Source: Dechloromonas sp.
GTDB taxonomy: Bacteria; Pseudomonadota; Gammaproteobacteria; Burkholderiales; Rhodocyclaceae
Reading direction: 5' to 3'
Length of the DNA stretch: 7,214 bases
Assembly: GCA_017302355.1 (NCBI GenBank)
Contig: JAFLDQ010000170.1
Coordinates: 1 to 7,214, forward strand
The position numbers and the translations under genes are program-made. Shown here piece after piece: positions 5,493 to 7,214 of this stretch (position 1 is its first letter; each line of letters begins with the position of its first letter). Below the pieces are notes generated by a model. That model had not been told where the DNA came from. It did no database searches and worked only from the letters and a program-made list of their open reading frames with translations.

Positions 5493-6470
5493 TCAGGAAA
5501 AGACGGCTTCCTCGAACAGCGAGCGGATCGTCACCTTCTTCACCTCCGGCCGGTCCGGCACCGCGTAGAGCACCGGCGTGATCATTTCCTCGAAGAGGCC
5601 GCGCAGGCTGCGCGCGCCGACCTTGAACTCGAGTGCGAGATCGGCGATCTGGCCGAACACCGCCGGCTCGATCACCAGCTCGACGCCCTCGTTCCGCAGG
5701 ATGGCGCGGAACTGGCGGTAGATCGAATGCTGCGGCTCGATCATGATGCGCACCAGCATGTCCTTCGACAGCTCGCGCAGGCGGGCGATGATCGGCAGGC
5801 GGCCGGCGAATTCGGGAATCAGCCCGAAGCGGAAAAGATCGGTCGGCTTGACGCGGGCGTTGAGGCGGTCGAGCACCTTCTGGTCGTCGCCCTGCGAGGT
5901 GGCGATGAAGCCGAACGCCTGCGTCTCGGCGAGGATGCTCTCCAGCCCGACGAAGGCGCCGCCGCAGATGAAGAGGATCTGTGTGGTGTCGATGATCTGC
6001 CCCCCCTTCAGACGCACCAGCGCACCCTCCATGATCTTGAGCAGCGCATGCTGGACATTCTCGCCGGAAGCCGCGCGCGCCTGGCCGCTGATCGCCTTCA
6101 GCTTGTCCACCTCGTCGATGAAGACGATACCGCGCCCGGCCTTGTCGATGTCGCCGCCGGCCCGTTCGAGCAGGCGCTGGAGGATGGCGTCGAGTTCCTC
6201 GTTGACGTATTCCGTCTGCGCCAGCGAAGTCGCGTCGGCAGTGACGAAAGGCAGTTCGAGCACGCGCGCCAGCGTTTCGCAGAGCAGCGTCTTGCCGGTG
6301 CCGGTCGGCCCAATCAGCAGGAGGTTGCTTTTGAGCATTTCCAACCGGTCGACCGCAACCATCTCGACCTTGCGGAAGTGCGAATAGACGGCGACGGCGA
6401 GAATCTTCTTGGCGTCGTCCTGGCCGATCACATGGCGGTTCAGCTGGGTGACGATTTCACTGGGTTTCAT
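5493..6470 (-). CDS. ClpX-like AAA+ ATPase without the zinc-binding domain
   Basis: 325 residues against about 424 for E. coli ClpX. The protein starts where the ClpX ATPase begins (HVIGQDDAKKILAVAVYSHF, 13-32); the N-terminal zinc-binding domain is absent. Seen: Walker A GPTGTGKT (54-61), Walker B IVFIDEVDK (115-123), ILFICGGAF (165-173), box VII FGLIPEFAGRLP (215-226) with the Arg224 finger, and sensor 2 GARSLR (285-290). So ATP binding and hydrolysis should be intact. Differences from ClpX: pore-1 loop GYVG is EYVN (87-90), the RKH loop is deleted, pore-2 RDVSGEG is RAASGEN (132-138), and the ClpP-docking IGF tripeptide appears as FGF (186-188). It is therefore probably a paralogue with its own substrates; docking on ClpP is uncertain. 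ATG at 6468-6470 is preferred over an upstream TTG because of AGGGA 8 nt upstream. No clpP or lon lies nearby. Confidence 0.85.
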   Translation of the reverse strand: MKPSEIVTQLNRHVIGQDDAKKILAVAVYSHFRKVEMVAVDRLEMLKSNLLLIGPTGTGKTLLCETLARVLELPFVTADATSLAQTEYVNEELDAILQRLLERAGGDIDKAGRGIVFIDEVDKLKAISGQARAASGENVQHALLKIMEGALVRLKGGQIIDTTQILFICGGAFVGLESILAETQAFGFIATSQGDDQKVLDRLNARVKPTDLFRFGLIPEFAGRLPIIARLRELSKDMLVRIMIEPQHSIYRQFRAILRNEGVELVIEPAVFGQIADLALEFKVGARSLRGLFEEMITPVLYAVPDRPEVKKVTIRSLFEEAVFS

Positions 6471-6478
6471 CGGTGCAT

Positions 6479-6483
6479 TCCCT
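6479..6483 (-). promoter_or_regulatory. Ribosome binding site of the ClpX-like gene
   Basis: AGGGA on the minus strand, 8 nt before the ATG at 6468-6470. It sets the start at the beginning of ClpX homology; the 30 extra residues possible from a TTG at 6560 have no ClpX similarity. Confidence 0.6.
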
Positions 6484-6526
6484 GGCAGGCGTTGAAGCGG
6501 ACGACAGACTGCGAAAACCGGAGCAA

Positions 6527-6541
6527 GGCGGCTATGCCGCC
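6527..6541. promoter_or_regulatory. Perfect palindrome in the leader of the ClpX-like gene
   Basis: GGCGGC-TAT-GCCGCC, 6-bp arms around 3 nt, lying 57-71 nt upstream of the ClpX-like start. It could be an operator or an RNA hairpin in the leader. No T-run follows on either strand, so it is not an intrinsic terminator. Such arms can arise by chance in GC-rich DNA. Confidence 0.3.
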
Positions 6542-6642
6542 ATTGTGAAAGCGGCGCCAAAACTGCGCCTGCGTTTTTGCCTGTTCTTGCGGGTCGACCG
6601 CGACAGGGCAGAGGGGAACCCTGATTTGTTCCCTATTGCTCG

Positions 6643-7182
6643 TCAATTGCTACCTCGCATGTTCACCAACATCTCCCGAACGAGTATCTGACCAACATAG
6701 GCTCTGACCGCTCTGACAGGTATGTTGACCGCCCGAACAAGGCGGTCAAGTTCGGTGTTGTAGTCGAAGCCCTGTGGGTAGATACCGGATACATGCTCGA
6801 CGTGATCGACGACGTAGCAGACCTTTATCGCAGATGGGTCGTTCGGAGACACTCCTCCAACGATCACGCAGGTGTGCGCTGTAGCCGTGGCGCCGGATTG
6901 ACGTGCCCATCCATGCGAGTGGTCAAACTCAATCCAGCTGGGTCGAAGTTCGCCGGCATAGTCGTAGATGGCACCTATGGCTTCACGAGTTATAGCAATC
7001 GCGTTATCAGCAACCTCGCATGAGGGAGAGCTAAAGTCGAAACTGGTGTATGACCCTGGCGGGACGGCTGGGGGTTGAAGAGGTGGTGTGTCTTTGCTGA
7101 GAATGGTTTGTCGAGAACGATTTCCAGCAACCAACGAGGACACGCCAGGATGAAGGATACGAAGAAGGGAAGTGCCGAGCAA
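6643..7182 (-). CDS. Unrecognised hypothetical protein, start uncertain
   Basis: The open frame allows 179 residues from a TTG at 7182; a GTG at 7143 is another start, and neither has a clear ribosome binding site. I do not recognise the family. Seen: a Pro/Ser-rich N-terminal part (about 30-50), then a soluble-looking body with SWIEFDHSHGWARQ (about 81-94), HTCVIVGGVSPND, VCYVVDHVEHVSGIYPQGFD and a C-terminal stretch VRAVRAYVGQILVREMLVN. No signal peptide or membrane helix is evident. Codon use is less GC-biased than in its neighbours, which suggests recent arrival. The candidate plus-strand gene at 7150 overlaps its 5' end, so its upstream part may be truncated by that element. The body below about 7070 looks more protein-like than the first 35 residues. 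Confidence 0.45.
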   Translation of the reverse strand: MLGTSLLRILHPGVSSLVAGNRSRQTILSKDTPPLQPPAVPPGSYTSFDFSSPSCEVADNAIAITREAIGAIYDYAGELRPSWIEFDHSHGWARQSGATATAHTCVIVGGVSPNDPSAIKVCYVVDHVEHVSGIYPQGFDYNTELDRLVRAVNIPVRAVRAYVGQILVREMLVNMRGSN

Positions 7183-7214
7183 TCGGAAATGGGGCTGTCG
7201 CTGGAGGAGTTGAT
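7150..7214 (+). CDS. Start of a plus-strand gene, possibly an IS256-type transposase (runs off the window)
   Basis: ATG at 7150 opens 21 codons to the window edge, reading MKDTKKGSAEQ then MGLSLEEL. GAGG lies about 10 nt upstream. A polar start followed by an LSLEEL(I/V) segment resembles the N-terminus of some mutator/IS256-family transposases, but 21 residues are too few to decide. I found no convincing terminal inverted repeat between 7080 and 7150. Confidence 0.35.
   Translation, partial: MKDTKKGSAEQSEMGLSLEEL

Larger units (their letters stand above)
6471..6642. other. Leader/intergenic region upstream of the ClpX-like gene
   Basis: 172 bp with no gene recognised. It should hold the ClpX-like promoter; no good -35/-10 pair was found. 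Besides the palindrome, a hairpin GGCGC-N7-GCGCC (6553-6569) is followed on the plus strand by GCGTTTTT, and a small hairpin GGGAAC-N8-GTTCCC lies at 6614-6633, just past the stop of the next minus-strand ORF. The drop in GC begins around here. Confidence 0.4.

Noticed and set aside
5488..5507. Inverted repeat GCCGT-N10-ACGGC between the convergent DUF2062 and ClpX-like stops
   Set aside because: Short stem, long loop, no T-run on either strand; not a convincing bidirectional terminator.
6553..6577. GGCGC-N7-GCGCC hairpin followed by GCGTTTTT on the plus strand
   Set aside because: It resembles an intrinsic terminator, but no plus-strand gene ends upstream; DUF2062 stops about 1.07 kb away. 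Kept only as a note in the leader region.

Overview
The window is GC-rich (about 60-65% by eye) and its proteins look like those of a Gram-negative betaproteobacterium. My best guess is Rhodocyclales (Dechloromonas/Accumulibacter-like), from recalled protein resemblance and not from a search. From about 6580 to the right end the base composition is visibly lower in GC, and the recognisable housekeeping-type genes stop.

Layout. The left edge (1-571, minus strand) is the first 190 codons of comEC, the DNA-uptake channel. At the other end of the central block, 4953-5483 (plus strand) is a DUF2062 membrane protein. Each gene start carries a nearly identical 68-bp sequence holding both start regions, in direct orientation 4358 bp apart. 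Next to comEC lies a frameshifted remnant of the DUF2062 gene (595-714). Next to DUF2062 lies a decayed remnant of comEC (about 4816-4929). The simplest reading is that comEC and DUF2062 were once divergent neighbours and that about 4.36 kb was inserted between them, with duplication of their shared intergenic region. A Campbell-type single crossover would give this arrangement.

The inserted block holds two divergent groups. On the minus strand, an AspT/YidE-type transporter with paired RCK_C domains (1806-3398, GTG start) is followed by a fermentative-type D-lactate dehydrogenase (777-1772). They probably form one operon that reduces pyruvate to D-lactate and moves an organic or amino acid across the membrane. 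On the plus strand, a composite ORF joins the C-terminal end of an AI-2E/YdiK-type permease to the C-terminal part of a DUF2955 membrane protein. It overlaps the start of a small potassium-channel-like protein (4394-4822). The composite looks like the product of deletion within an older membrane-protein operon.

Right of DUF2062, convergent with it and 9 nt away, is a ClpX-like AAA+ unfoldase (5493-6470) that lacks the ClpX zinc-binding domain and has altered pore loops. Beyond it are an unrecognised ORF (6643-7182, minus) in lower-GC DNA and, at the edge, the first 21 codons of a plus-strand gene that could be a transposase.
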